Assembly: GCF_000725345.1 (NCBI RefSeq)
Contig: NZ_CP008852.1
Location: forward strand, 4,580,001-4,644,000
From: Pelosinus sp. UFO1
GTDB taxonomy: Bacteria; Bacillota; Negativicutes; DSM-13327
Length of the DNA: 64,000 bases
Direction of reading: 5' to 3'
In this document: positions 8,005 through 16,867 of the stretch, in pieces
Layout: each line of letters starts with the position of its first letter
Numbering within the stretch: the stretch's first letter is position 1
Program-made: the position numbers and the translations under genes
The notes under the pieces: generated by a model
Seen by the model: the letters and a program-made list of their open reading frames with translations, nothing else
The model's database searches: none
What the model was told of the DNA's origin: nothing

Positions 8005-8259
8005 ATGAAAGAAGAAACATTAAACAAATTACTCACAACAATGGAGAACATTGACCGGCGTCTACACAATCTAGAAGAACTCACTTCAGGGGAACTAAAG
8101 AAGATACATGCAACCATTGACCTTCTTGCCACGGACAATCAAGATGATCTCATTATTACCCTACAGCATATTGACGCAAAAGTAACTGCTATATTGGAAA
8201 CACAAAAACTTAATTTTGAAATTCTAAAGGTCTTCTCAGGAGATCCAATACAGCACTAA
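8005..8259 (+). CDS. Small hypothetical protein, helical
   Basis: 84 residues starting MKEETLNKLLTTMENIDRRLHNLEEL. The AGGGTGG site (7993-7999) with a 5-base gap favours ATG 8005 over the in-frame GTG at 7996. The protein is hydrophilic, with leucine/isoleucine spacing suggesting amphipathic or coiled-coil helices; no membrane segment or known motif is visible. It stands alone between glnK2/repeat B and the convergent histidine kinase. I do not recognise a family. Confidence 0.65.
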   Translation: MKEETLNKLLTTMENIDRRLHNLEELTSGELKKIHATIDLLATDNQDDLIITLQHIDAKVTAILETQKLNFEILKVFSGDPIQH

Positions 8260-8270
8260 CAATCTAATAT

Positions 8271-8306
8271 AAAAAGAAACACACGGTTTTACCGTGTGTT
8301 TCTTTT
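8271..8306. terminator. Bidirectional terminator
   Basis: AAAAGAAACACACGG / CCGTGTGTTTCTTTT is flanked by A and T tracts on both sides, so it can end the small plus-strand gene and the minus-strand histidine kinase. It overlaps the kinase stop codon by two bases. Confidence 0.85.
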
Positions 8307-10860
8307 ATATTTTTTGATTTAAAACATCCCAAGCCTCTTTTAACCCTAATTTTAATTCTTCTGTAGCTTTTTGAAGCTGCTCAAAAACCATTTCAATTTC
8401 TGCTAGTTGTTTGTCATTTCCCATCTTCTCTAGCTGAGCAGCACAATCTACCACTGTCTGATTGCCAAAATAAGTTGCTGCGCCTTTTAATCGATGAGCA
8501 CTCAATTTTAATTGTATTGCATCCTTTTCCGTTACTGCTTTTTCTATGTTTTCCATATATTGGGCGCCATTATCTAGAAAGCAACTAATAACAGCCCTAA
8601 CTGTTTCTACGTCATCCATGCATAAAGTCATGAGTTGCTCCAGATAGCCACTATTCAAGACATCTTCGTCCTCAGTTGAGTTCGTTATATCATCCTTCAC
8701 CCCGCTACCATACCTCTCTTGATCGATTTTTGTTAATATGGAAGTAAGTAAATCAAAATCTAGGGGTTTACTTACATATTCATCCAATCCTGCAGCTAGC
8801 ATACGCTCCCGATCCCCTTTCATGGCATAAGCCGTCATAGCTACAATAGGAATATGTTTAGTACCACCGGCCCTTTTTTCTACTTCACGAATCGCTGCGG
8901 TTGCTTGGATTCCATCCATTTCCGGCATTTGTATATCCATAAAAATTACATCAAAGTGCTCTACAGAAAATAGTTCTACCCCTTGACGCCCATTACTCGC
9001 TAAGGTAACTATATGGCCTTGATTTGATAACATTTTTATAGCCACTTTTTGGTTAATAAATTCATCTTCAACTAATAGAATCTTCAGTGGTTCAATATTT
9101 TTATGTTCTTTATTGCTCTCCTGAGAACCCAGTTCTAAGAGGCTGTTATCAGGGATATTCTTAGAAACGGCAAAGTCAATAGTGAAATAAAAAGAACTGC
9201 CTTTTCCTAAGCTACTCTCTACCCATACCGCCCCATCCATACTTTCTACTAAATGTTTTACAATGCTAAGCCCTAAACCAGTACCACCATATTTACGTGT
9301 GGTCGATGAATCAACCTGTGTAAACTTATGAAAAATAACATTAATCTTGTCCTGAGGAATACCGATCCCCGTATCCCGTACAGTAAACAAGAGTTTTATC
9401 GTCCCATCAAGCCGTTGCTTTACATTAACAGTAATGGCAATTAATCCACTTTTCGTAAATTTGACTGCATTATCTGCTAGATTCATTAAAACTTGCTGTA
9501 AACGCCTAGGATCACCATACAATCCTGTTGGTACGTCATCCTCAATATGGATCATACACTGTAGACCCTTTTTTCGTGATTTTATCTTTATAAGCCTACC
9601 GAATTCATTCATCATATCCTGCAATGAAAAATAAATACATTCCAGTTCTAGCTTCCCATCTTTTATTTTCGCTAAATCCAATAAATCATTTAACAAACCT
9701 AATAGTTTTTCTCCCGAAACCAGTACCAATTCTAAACTTTCCCGCTGGTCAGGTTGTAATTTCGTTCCCAATACCAGTTTTGCCATACCTAAGATACCAT
9801 TCATCGGAGTACGAAGTTCATGACTAATAATCGCCAAAAAATTATCCTTCGCCTGGTTTGCATTTTCTGCTTTTTCTTTGGCTTCTCGCAACGCTTTCTC
9901 CAATTGCAGTTTTTCCGTAATATCTTCCGAAATTGAAAAGGATAATATCATCTCGCCAACTACCTTTGTTGTCAGATGTACCGATAAATCTTTTACTTCA
10001 CCGGATGCGAGCCTATGCCGTGTCGTAAACTGATACTCTCCAACCTTAGCATATTGTTCTACTTCCTGCTCTAGTACTTTGTTAGGTACCTCAAGCAATT
10101 CGGAGGTTAAGCGTCCAACTAAAGGAATTTGATAAAAGTTTTCTGCCGCTTTGTTAGCCTCCAGTATATGCCCTGTCTTACTTTCAATTATCATCATCAA
10201 AGCTTGATGATGATTAAACATCATATGAGCTAGCACTTCAGTCTGCAGTAGTTTTTCTTCTGATTGCAACAACTGTCCTAGGCGTTGTTCCGCCAAAATA
10301 CGACTTGTAATATTCGATAATACAACAACCCTGCCAACTACCTTCCCCTCATGCTCTAATAACTTAGAATTAACCTCATAATAGACATCTCCAAGCTGCA
10401 GCGTAATAGAATAACGCACAGGGCCATCACCTTGAATAGCTTGTTTCAGCCATTCAGATGTTACCTTTTCCACTGGAATTCCCACTATATCACTTTTTTT
10501 AATGTTTACTATCTTTTCCAGCCTATGATTTATGTCGAGTATCCGATTTTTAGTATCAAGTACAACTACGCCCTCTCCCATATTTTCAAATATTATGTTT
10601 TTAGCTGTTGGTACTACGGCAACAAACTTAAAAGAAAGAACGCTAGTAACTACTATATATAGAAATGCTGCAACTATGCTTATCATTGCACTATCCCAGC
10701 CTTTATATATAAAAACTCCAATGACATCTAACATAAGCCCTAAGAAGGTTATACTCCAAAACAACCATAATCCATATACAAATTGGTTTCGCCAAATATA
10801 ATATGAAATCGAAAAAGAGGCTCCCGACAGCAAAAATAGTAATGTAAGCTCTACATTCAT
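8305..10860 (-). CDS. Membrane-bound hybrid sensor histidine kinase with HPt domain
   Basis: About 851 residues. Three N-terminal membrane helices (residues about 5-80) are followed by two PAS domains (about 85-195 and 210-325). HisKA holds the phospho-accepting histidine in ISHELRTPMNGILG. HATPase_c has NLADNAVKFT, DTGIGIPQDK and GGTGLGLSIV boxes. A receiver domain (KILLVEDE, FMDIQMPEMDG, SKPLDF) and a C-terminal HPt domain with AHRLKGAATYFG complete an internal phosphorelay. The frame is open from 10878, but GGAGAG at 10864-10869 favours ATG 10860. It lies 135 bases downstream of a response regulator gene on the same strand, its likely partner. The signal sensed is unknown. Confidence 0.9.
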   Translation of the reverse strand: MNVELTLLFLLSGASFSISYYIWRNQFVYGLWLFWSITFLGLMLDVIGVFIYKGWDSAMISIVAAFLYIVVTSVLSFKFVAVVPTAKNIIFENMGEGVVVLDTKNRILDINHRLEKIVNIKKSDIVGIPVEKVTSEWLKQAIQGDGPVRYSITLQLGDVYYEVNSKLLEHEGKVVGRVVVLSNITSRILAEQRLGQLLQSEEKLLQTEVLAHMMFNHHQALMMIIESKTGHILEANKAAENFYQIPLVGRLTSELLEVPNKVLEQEVEQYAKVGEYQFTTRHRLASGEVKDLSVHLTTKVVGEMILSFSISEDITEKLQLEKALREAKEKAENANQAKDNFLAIISHELRTPMNGILGMAKLVLGTKLQPDQRESLELVLVSGEKLLGLLNDLLDLAKIKDGKLELECIYFSLQDMMNEFGRLIKIKSRKKGLQCMIHIEDDVPTGLYGDPRRLQQVLMNLADNAVKFTKSGLIAITVNVKQRLDGTIKLLFTVRDTGIGIPQDKINVIFHKFTQVDSSTTRKYGGTGLGLSIVKHLVESMDGAVWVESSLGKGSSFYFTIDFAVSKNIPDNSLLELGSQESNKEHKNIEPLKILLVEDEFINQKVAIKMLSNQGHIVTLASNGRQGVELFSVEHFDVIFMDIQMPEMDGIQATAAIREVEKRAGGTKHIPIVAMTAYAMKGDRERMLAAGLDEYVSKPLDFDLLTSILTKIDQERYGSGVKDDITNSTEDEDVLNSGYLEQLMTLCMDDVETVRAVISCFLDNGAQYMENIEKAVTEKDAIQLKLSAHRLKGAATYFGNQTVVDCAAQLEKMGNDKQLAEIEMVFEQLQKATEELKLGLKEAWDVLNQKI

Positions 10861-10995
10861 ACGTCTCTCCAAAATCATTTTTACTCTTAATATAGATTAA
10901 TTATTTCAAAATTACATCATCCAAAGGATATAGATATCAAAATAAAAATGGGAACATCTTTATATAGATATCCCCCAAAACAAAATAACTTTCTT

Positions 10996-11598
10996 TTATA
11001 TAATGCCAATTTTTTTTGCTCGGGCTACCGCTTTAATTCTGCTGTTAACCTCTAACTTACCAAAAATATGGTTTACATGTGTTTTAACAGTACCAATGGT
11101 AATTCCCATAGCCAAAGAAATCTCTCCGCTTGTAAAGCCGTTACCTAACATGATGAGAACCTCTCGTTCTCTCTCTGTCAACTGTTCGGTTAGTACTTCG
11201 TGTTCTAACGCCCCCCCAGTTATCTTCCAGTATTTATCAATCCCGTCCGATACCGCTAGCACCAAATCTTCCTTGCAACAAGGTTTCATTAAAAAACGAA
11301 AAACATTGCCCATATTTACTGCCTGCATTGCAACATCTAAATCTGCAAAGCCGGTAATCATAATACGAACCATAGCAGGTGCCATTGTGCGTACAACTTG
11401 TAATAGTTCAATCCCATTCATTTCAGGCATGTACTGATCAGATACAATTACAGCAATCGACGGATCCTTCTTTATCAATTCTAAGGCATCATTTGCATTC
11501 GTTGCTGTTATGACATGAGAATATCCCTCCAACATCTTCTTATGTACCAATAGGGCAATTCCATCATCATCAACCAATAGGACTTTAGCTTTTTTCAT
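10996..11598 (-). CDS. Response regulator, receiver plus LuxR-type HTH
   Basis: 200 residues. The receiver domain (1-120) has the acidic pair at D10-D12, phospho-acceptor Asp54 in VSDQYMPEMNG, and the conserved lysine in FLMKPC. A short linker leads to a LuxR/NarL-type helix-turn-helix (LTEREREVLIMLGNGFTSGEISLAMGITIGTVKTHVNHIFGKL, about 140-183). It should be a DNA-binding transcription regulator. Its receiver resembles those usually joined to HD-GYP or hybrid kinase modules (ITGFADLDVAMQAVNMGNVFRFL) rather than classical NarL receivers. GGAGG precedes the ATG. It is upstream of, and possibly cotranscribed with, the hybrid kinase. Confidence 0.9.
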   Translation of the reverse strand: MKKAKVLLVDDDGIALLVHKKMLEGYSHVITATNANDALELIKKDPSIAVIVSDQYMPEMNGIELLQVVRTMAPAMVRIMITGFADLDVAMQAVNMGNVFRFLMKPCCKEDLVLAVSDGIDKYWKITGGALEHEVLTEQLTEREREVLIMLGNGFTSGEISLAMGITIGTVKTHVNHIFGKLEVNSRIKAVARAKKIGII

Positions 11599-11782
11599 GA
11601 TAACCTCCCTATACAGCTTTCAAAAGCTATATAGTAAAAGAATTTGTATTTTTATGCATTTAGCAACATTTACTATATTACTACAATTTAGAGTTAAAAT
11701 CCTGCCTCTTTCGACAGCTTTTCATATTAATAGTTGCACATTTTGTAGGTAATAGAGAGGTGTTGCCTTTTCTTGAAGGCTA

Positions 11783-13765
11783 TTATCCAAACTCAGGTTG
11801 CCCATCTTTGTCATTGCAAGTTCCTCGGCATTCTGGAAATCTAGTGCAACCCCAGAACGCTCCATTCTTACCATTACGTAATTTCAGCACACCTTTTTTG
11901 CATCGTGGACATAGTTTCGCATTACTATCGTAATTTTTTATTGGAATTTCCTTTGCTTTTTGGCACAAAGTTGTAATAAAATTCGTTTGTTGATCAATAA
12001 AACTATTTAGCTCAGCCTTACCGTCTACCATACGATTAAAAATGATCTCCCAGATCGCTGTGGAATCTGGATAGGTCAATTCCTCAGGCAAGGTATCAAT
12101 CAGCAGATAGGCCGCCTCGGTAGGATACAGATACTTCTTCTTCTCCTCTATAAAGGACCGTACTGTTAATTCCTTTATAATGGAAGCACGAGTAGCTTCT
12201 GTCCCAATTCCAGAAACATCTTTAAGATGCTTTTTGAGTTCTGGATTTTTCACGTATTTGTGAATTTCCTTCATAGCTTGCAGTAGTGTACTAGAAGTAA
12301 ATCGGATTGGCGGTTTGGTTGTCTTCTTCTCAGCAGTGACACCAATAAATTCTGCGGTATCACCTTTTTTCATTGCAGGTAACGTTTTATTATCCTCATC
12401 CTCATCTTCTTTACTTTCGCCACCATAGAGTTCCTTCCAGCCCATAGTTACAATAACCCTGCCGTTAGCAATAAATGTTTCATCTGCATGTTCGATTTCT
12501 GCTCTTGTTTGATTATAAACGTGGACAGGGTAAAACTGGGCTATGTAGGCTTGTGCAATAAGAAGATAGAGATTTCGCTCAACTTCTGGTAATGCATTGA
12601 TCTTACAGGGTACTTCCGTAGGAATAATCGCATGATGGGCGGTAATTTTCTTATCATTCCAAGCACGACTTTTTATTGAGATATCCGCTTTTTCTGACCA
12701 TTTAATCAGATCACTATGCTGACTACCACTCAAATTCGCGAGGATGACAGCGGCATCCGCTTGTTGTGATTCAGGTAAAAAATCACAATCAGAGCGAGGG
12801 TACGATGTTAATTTTTTTTCATATAGAGCTTGGGCACCGGTTAAGACTGCTTGTGGATCATACCCATGTTTTTTCCCTGCCATAACCTGAAGAGCAGATA
12901 AGGAAAAAGGCAGTCGCTGTGGTTCCTTCTTCTCATTTGTATCACAGGAAACAACCAAAGCTTGTTCTTTGGAATCTTCTAGTTTTTTAATTAACGCTTT
13001 GGCAATTAAAGGATCAATTAAACGTCCTTCAGAGTCTCGCCCCTGTTGTTCCTCTTGTGGTTTCCATAATGCCTTAAAAGAACCATTTTCATGCTTTATA
13101 TCTGCTCGGATTAAATAATAATCTGCATTCTTAAACTCTTTTATTTCTCTTTCCCGCCGCACAACAAGGGCAAGGGTAGGAGTCTTAACTCGCCCAATGG
13201 GCAGTGTAACCTCATGCCCTGCGCTTTGGGCAGCTAGGGTAAAGGCACGAGAAAGATTCATACCAACAAGCCAATCCGCACGAGAACGGGCGAGTGCAGA
13301 CTGGTTCAAATTATAAAAATCTTTATTATTTCTTAGATCGGACAGAGCCTTTTTTATACTTTTCTCATCTAATGCATTCACTAGGATTCGCATGACAGGT
13401 TTTTCATTTTGAGTATAGTGAAGTACTTCATCAACTAATAGCTGCCCTTCTCTATCAGGGTCACCTGCATGAACGATCTCAGATGCTTTAGCGATTAATG
13501 TTTTAATAATCATAAACTGCTTCATACAAGAATCTGCCACTAGCAGCTTCCATTCTGTGGGGATAATTGGCAAATCAGCAGCTCGCCACTTTTTATACTT
13601 CTCATCATATTCCCCTGGTTCAGCTTGGCGGAGAATGTGACCAAATACCCACGTAACTACCCCACCACCCGTTTCGATATATCCATCTTTACGAAATAAC
13701 GGACCGGGTAGACATTTTGCAAGTTCTGCTGCCATACTCGGTTTTTCAGCAATAAATAATCTCAT
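11783..13765 (-). CDS. topB: DNA topoisomerase III (type IA)
   Basis: 660 residues. The TOPRIM domain begins MRLFIAEKPSMA and contains GDPDREGQ (101-108). The catalytic tyrosine is Tyr322 in LTSYPRSD. Other family blocks include SRADWLVGMNLSRAFT, LPIGRVKTPTLALVV and VSGIGTEATRASII. The C-terminus carries a four-cysteine zinc ribbon (CPRC..GC..FPEC). It relaxes negative supercoils and decatenates DNA. AGGAGAG sits in front of the ATG. It is monocistronic by appearance. Topo III of this length is found both on chromosomes and on mobile elements; nothing else here points to a mobile element. Confidence 0.95.
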   Translation of the reverse strand: MRLFIAEKPSMAAELAKCLPGPLFRKDGYIETGGGVVTWVFGHILRQAEPGEYDEKYKKWRAADLPIIPTEWKLLVADSCMKQFMIIKTLIAKASEIVHAGDPDREGQLLVDEVLHYTQNEKPVMRILVNALDEKSIKKALSDLRNNKDFYNLNQSALARSRADWLVGMNLSRAFTLAAQSAGHEVTLPIGRVKTPTLALVVRREREIKEFKNADYYLIRADIKHENGSFKALWKPQEEQQGRDSEGRLIDPLIAKALIKKLEDSKEQALVVSCDTNEKKEPQRLPFSLSALQVMAGKKHGYDPQAVLTGAQALYEKKLTSYPRSDCDFLPESQQADAAVILANLSGSQHSDLIKWSEKADISIKSRAWNDKKITAHHAIIPTEVPCKINALPEVERNLYLLIAQAYIAQFYPVHVYNQTRAEIEHADETFIANGRVIVTMGWKELYGGESKEDEDEDNKTLPAMKKGDTAEFIGVTAEKKTTKPPIRFTSSTLLQAMKEIHKYVKNPELKKHLKDVSGIGTEATRASIIKELTVRSFIEEKKKYLYPTEAAYLLIDTLPEELTYPDSTAIWEIIFNRMVDGKAELNSFIDQQTNFITTLCQKAKEIPIKNYDSNAKLCPRCKKGVLKLRNGKNGAFWGCTRFPECRGTCNDKDGQPEFG

Positions 13766-13814
13766 GCTACTCTCCTGCTATCTATTAGCCCATCTACTGA
13801 TAGGCTTCCTTTTC

Positions 13815-13856
13815 ATATAATTACCCCCCGTGCCTATGGTCGGGGGGTAATTATAT
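13815..13856. terminator. Perfect 16-bp inverted repeat after the chemotaxis remnant
   Basis: ATATAATTACCCCCCG / CGGGGGGTAATTATAT with a 10-base loop. It is placed to stop minus-strand transcription leaving the chemotaxis remnant before topB. There is no T tract, so it may be a weak terminator or a structured boundary. Confidence 0.55.
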
Positions 13857-13871
13857 GACTTTTGCTTTATC

Positions 13872-14236
13872 CTATATTGAAAAGTTTCTAATTGTTTTTT
13901 GTAATTCTTCTGCCATATTTGCTAACGCATGACTAGAAGAGGCAATCTCTTGCATGGAGGCAGATTGTTCTTCTGTTGCAGCAGATATGCTTTGGGTTTC
14001 TCTAGACGTAGTTTTCGTAATTTCATTCATATCTTGTACTGCATTCACTATCTTTTCGTTGCTTCCAGTCATTTGTTGAATAGAGGCAGTAATTTCATGA
14101 ACTTGATTCGTTACTTGTTCCACTAGTAATTCTATTTGTTTGAAGGATTCTCCTGCCCGATTGACACATCACCGCCGATAATAACTTCTCTCGTGCCATG
14201 ATTCAGTGCTAATACAGCTTTATCTGTATCTTTTTA
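13872..14236 (-). pseudogene. Remnant of a methyl-accepting chemotaxis protein
   Basis: The intact part (from 14123 leftward, 83 residues) is the C-terminal end of an MCP signalling domain (QVTNQVHEITASIQQM..SISAATEEQSASMQEIASSSHALANMAEELQ). Upstream of 14123 the similarity continues in two frames: GESFKQIELLVEQVT in the frame of the intact part, then KDTDKAVLALNHGTREVIIGGDV in another, so a frameshift lies near 14155-14165. Everything upstream of 14236 (sensor, membrane and HAMP parts) is missing, and the break coincides with the end of repeat copy C. It is a dead fragment of a once larger gene. Confidence 0.85.
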
Positions 14237-14340
14237 TAAGAAAAGACTTAGCTTGTGCCAAGTCCTCGGACGCAGGCAGAAGCCTTAGTCGTTCTTACTT
14301 GGAATCAAGAAAGTGTTATACTTTCTGATTCCGTAAAAAA
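14237..14340 (+). repeat. Dispersed 104-bp structured repeat, copy C
   Basis: TAAGAAAAGACTTAGC... to ...GATTCCGTAAAAAA, nearly identical to copy A in the inverse orientation. It lies between the truncated chemotaxis gene and the orphan attenuator. Its terminal A run forms, on minus, the T run of that attenuator's terminator. Confidence 0.88.
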
Positions 14341-14374
14341 TGCCTTCGCACTAGGTGCGAAGGCATCATTGCCT
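14335..14374 (-). promoter_or_regulatory. Orphan attenuator (hexaloop hairpin versus terminator)
   Basis: On minus, AGGC-AATGAT-GCCT (14374-14361) forms a six-base loop with A1 and G4 and overlaps a terminator, TGCCTTCGCAC / GTGCGAAGGCA (14364-14341), ending in six T. The sequence AGGCAATGAYGCCTTCGCA is shared with amtB1 attenuator 1. What follows on minus is only repeat C and the dead MCP fragment, so the gene it once served appears to have been lost. Confidence 0.65.
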
Positions 14375-14397
14375 AAGTCTATTTACTCTACGAACAA

Positions 14398-14426
14398 ATT
14401 TTATCAGCGTTTTTAATTTATGTCAA
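14398..14426 (-). promoter_or_regulatory. Promoter of the orphan attenuator
   Basis: On minus: TTGACA (14426-14421), a 17-base spacer, TAAAAT (14403-14398). The distance from promoter to hexaloop hairpin (about 24 bases) is the same as in the amtB1 leader. Confidence 0.7.
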
Positions 14427-14502
14427 TATTAATGGAATTTAGCCACAATTTAGCTTATCACCCTGCATACTAAAAGAATTAAAAGGTGCCATGAAAATGA
14501 AT

Positions 14503-14531
14503 TTGCTATTTAAAAAGATATAGTATATAAT
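14503..14531 (+). promoter_or_regulatory. Promoter of tRNA-Gln
   Basis: TTGCTA (14503-14508), a 17-base spacer, TATAAT (14526-14531), 18 bases before the tRNA. Confidence 0.6.
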
Positions 14532-14549
14532 TACATATGTGATTTTTAT

Positions 14550-14625
14550 TGGGGCGTCGCCAAGCTGGTAAGGCACGGGATTCTGATTCCCGCATCCGCA
14601 GGTTCGAGTCCTGCCGCCCTAGCCA
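14550..14625 (+). tRNA. tRNA-Gln (anticodon CTG)
   Basis: A 76-base cloverleaf with acceptor TGGGGCG / CGCCCTA, anticodon stem CGGGA / TCCCG around loop TTCTGAT (anticodon CTG, reading CAG), T-arm GCAGG-TTCGAGT-CCTGC, and an encoded CCA end. One acceptor pair is G-T. Confidence 0.95.
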
Positions 14626-14660
14626 TTATGACTTTAATAGCTAACCATCTTTTGTTAATT

Positions 14661-14698
14661 AACCCCTATACTATTTGATAGTATAGGGGTTTTATATT
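14661..14698 (+). terminator. Terminator after tRNA-Gln
   Basis: AACCCCTATACTA / TAGTATAGGGGTT is a 13-bp stem followed by TTATATTTAT on plus. It also borders the stop of the convergent GGDEF-EAL gene. Confidence 0.75.
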
Positions 14699-16746
14699 TA
14701 TCTCGTTTTAAACCATTTGACAAACTCTTCACTCGGCAAAGGCCTTGAAAAGTAATATCCCTGTATTTCATCACATTGCAGTTTACGCAAGAAATCCAAT
14801 TCTTCCTTTGTTTCTACACCTTCTGCTATGGTTTTTATTTTTAAACTTTTCCCAAGAGCAACCACCGATTCAATAATTGCCTTATTCACCGAAGCTACCG
14901 CCAATCCCCGCACAAAAGATTGATCTATTTTCAGTCGATCTAAAGGAAAGTAACGCAAGTAGCTAAGGCTTGAAAAGCCTGTACCAAAATCATCTAGCGA
15001 TAAGCTAATTCCCATGGCCTTAATACTTTCTAATTGCTTAATTACAACCTCCAGTTGCCTCATTACAACACTTTCCGTTACTTCTAAATCCAAATACTTT
15101 GGCTCTATACCACTTTTTCTTATAACATCTCCAAGCATATTTAAAAAGTCCGAATCATGAAATTGAATAGCAGATATATTTACTGACATTGGAATGGGAG
15201 GTAGCCCCATTTCAATCCATCGCCCGTGTTGCCTACAAGCCTCTAATAAGATCCACTCACCAACTGGGATGATAAGACCTGTTTCTTCTAAAATAGGGAT
15301 AAACTCTGCTGGAGAAACGATTTCTCCATTAGAGAGCCTCCACCGAATTAACGCTTCTACCCCAATCACTTTTTCTGTTTTACTATCAAACTGTGGTTGA
15401 TAAAATAAAACAAATTCTTCCCGATCTAAGGCTCGCCGCAGATTATTTTCGAGCATAAGACGCTCCGATGCATATTCATTCATATTGGCCTCAAAAAATT
15501 CATAACCATTGCGCCCATTGTCTTTTACCTTGTGCATTGCCGTGTCCGCATTTCGGATCAAAACCTCGGGGGTATCCCCATCATCGGGGAATATGCTAAT
15601 ACCAATGCTAGCTGTCATCATTAACTCTAAATCACCATGGATAAGGGGTTTTTCAATAACACGCACGATTTCACGGATCAGAGCAACAATTTCCTCTTTC
15701 CGCGAAATAATCGGCAAAATAATGATGAAAGCATCACCACCAAACCGCACTGTAATACTTGTCTTTTTAGAAAATGTCTGTAACCGAAGGGCTATTTGCT
15801 TTAAGAATTCATCACCAATTTGATGACCTAAAGAATCATTGATATTTTTAAATCGATCTAAATCCATTGAAATAACGCCTACACGTTTGTTGCTATGCTT
15901 AGCATGTTCAATGTCAGTTAGTAATTGTTTTTCTAACATTTTTCGATTCGGCAGCCCAGTTAAGGTATCATGCCTATCAAGATAATGTATCCGTTCCTCT
16001 GCCGCTTTTTTTTCGCTAATATCTGTAAATGTAGCTAAATAATTTATAAGATTACCCTTACTATCCTTTATTAGGTCAATTCTTAACCATTTTAAGTAGA
16101 TTGCTCCATCTTTGCGTTTTTCCCATATCTCCCCTTGCCAGCAACTGGTTTGATTAATTGAAGCCCACATATTTTGATAGAAAATACTATCATGACGACC
16201 TGATTTTAAAATACTAGGTTGCTTTCCGATTATCTCTTCAGCGGCATAGCCCGTAATGTTAGAAAAAGCTTGGTTTACGGCAACAAAGCGATTTTCTCTG
16301 TCGGTAATAGAAATTGCTTCGCCACTGCCCTCAAATATTTTAGCCCAAATGGGAAGCTGATTTCTGATCTTATTGACATCATTAACATCAGCTGACATAT
16401 TGGAATCCCTTTCTTGCACTAAAATCATAATAAATTCCGCTGCAAGTCTAGCTACTACATTAGCAATTTGACTTGGACCCTCAACGGCAATTTTACCGAT
16501 TACCGTTTCCTCGATCCGAAGGATTATTCTCTCTATAGTCCTACTATTAGAACTATTAATTTGTTCCTTTTCACTATCTAGCGTATGGGATTTGCACCTT
16601 AAATTATTTTGAGACAGAGTGCTACAAGTTTCTGTCTTAGCGAGAATTCTATCTTTAGTATCCCAAATTGTTACAGGAAGGCCACTTATATCATAGAGTA
16701 ACGTTGCAATTTTTTTGGCAACGCTATTGCTCAACTTCAGGTGCAA
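14698..16746 (-). CDS. PAS-GGDEF-EAL protein, likely c-di-GMP phosphodiesterase
   Basis: 682 residues. The N-terminal 1-115 resembles the sugar-diacid recognition domain of CdaR-type regulators (VAKKIATLLYDISGLPVTIWD..). It is followed by PAS (about 130-250), GGDEF (255-420) and EAL (430-680). The GGDEF signature is changed to GGDAF (336-340), losing a residue needed for catalysis, so cyclase activity is doubtful. EAL residues look complete (EALIRW 464-469, NISAIQF, LEVTESV, LDDFGTGFSSL, IAEGVET), so it should degrade c-di-GMP. The start is TTG 16746 with AGGGGG at 16755-16760. No membrane segment is visible. Confidence 0.9.
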   Translation of the reverse strand: MHLKLSNSVAKKIATLLYDISGLPVTIWDTKDRILAKTETCSTLSQNNLRCKSHTLDSEKEQINSSNSRTIERIILRIEETVIGKIAVEGPSQIANVVARLAAEFIMILVQERDSNMSADVNDVNKIRNQLPIWAKIFEGSGEAISITDRENRFVAVNQAFSNITGYAAEEIIGKQPSILKSGRHDSIFYQNMWASINQTSCWQGEIWEKRKDGAIYLKWLRIDLIKDSKGNLINYLATFTDISEKKAAEERIHYLDRHDTLTGLPNRKMLEKQLLTDIEHAKHSNKRVGVISMDLDRFKNINDSLGHQIGDEFLKQIALRLQTFSKKTSITVRFGGDAFIIILPIISRKEEIVALIREIVRVIEKPLIHGDLELMMTASIGISIFPDDGDTPEVLIRNADTAMHKVKDNGRNGYEFFEANMNEYASERLMLENNLRRALDREEFVLFYQPQFDSKTEKVIGVEALIRWRLSNGEIVSPAEFIPILEETGLIIPVGEWILLEACRQHGRWIEMGLPPIPMSVNISAIQFHDSDFLNMLGDVIRKSGIEPKYLDLEVTESVVMRQLEVVIKQLESIKAMGISLSLDDFGTGFSSLSYLRYFPLDRLKIDQSFVRGLAVASVNKAIIESVVALGKSLKIKTIAEGVETKEELDFLRKLQCDEIQGYYFSRPLPSEEFVKWFKTR

Positions 16747-16867
16747 AATAATTCCCCCTCTTTATATCCGGCTCTATCTTTATATAAAAACTTTTGCTAT
16801 ACTCGTAATTACAAGATCTATACTTCGCCAAGATACTACATTATTCCTACATAAAGGAGTTTTATCT

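Noticed and set aside
10996-11598. The response regulator as the ANTAR partner of the amtB leaders
   Set aside because: Its output domain is a clear LuxR-type helix-turn-helix, not the ANTAR helical bundle.
11783-13765. topB as a mark of an integrated conjugative element
   Set aside because: No relaxase, integrase, type IV secretion or plasmid genes are nearby.
14335-14374. The orphan hairpin as a plain terminator of the tRNA-Gln region
   Set aside because: Its T run is on minus and it has its own minus-strand promoter, while tRNA-Gln is on plus.
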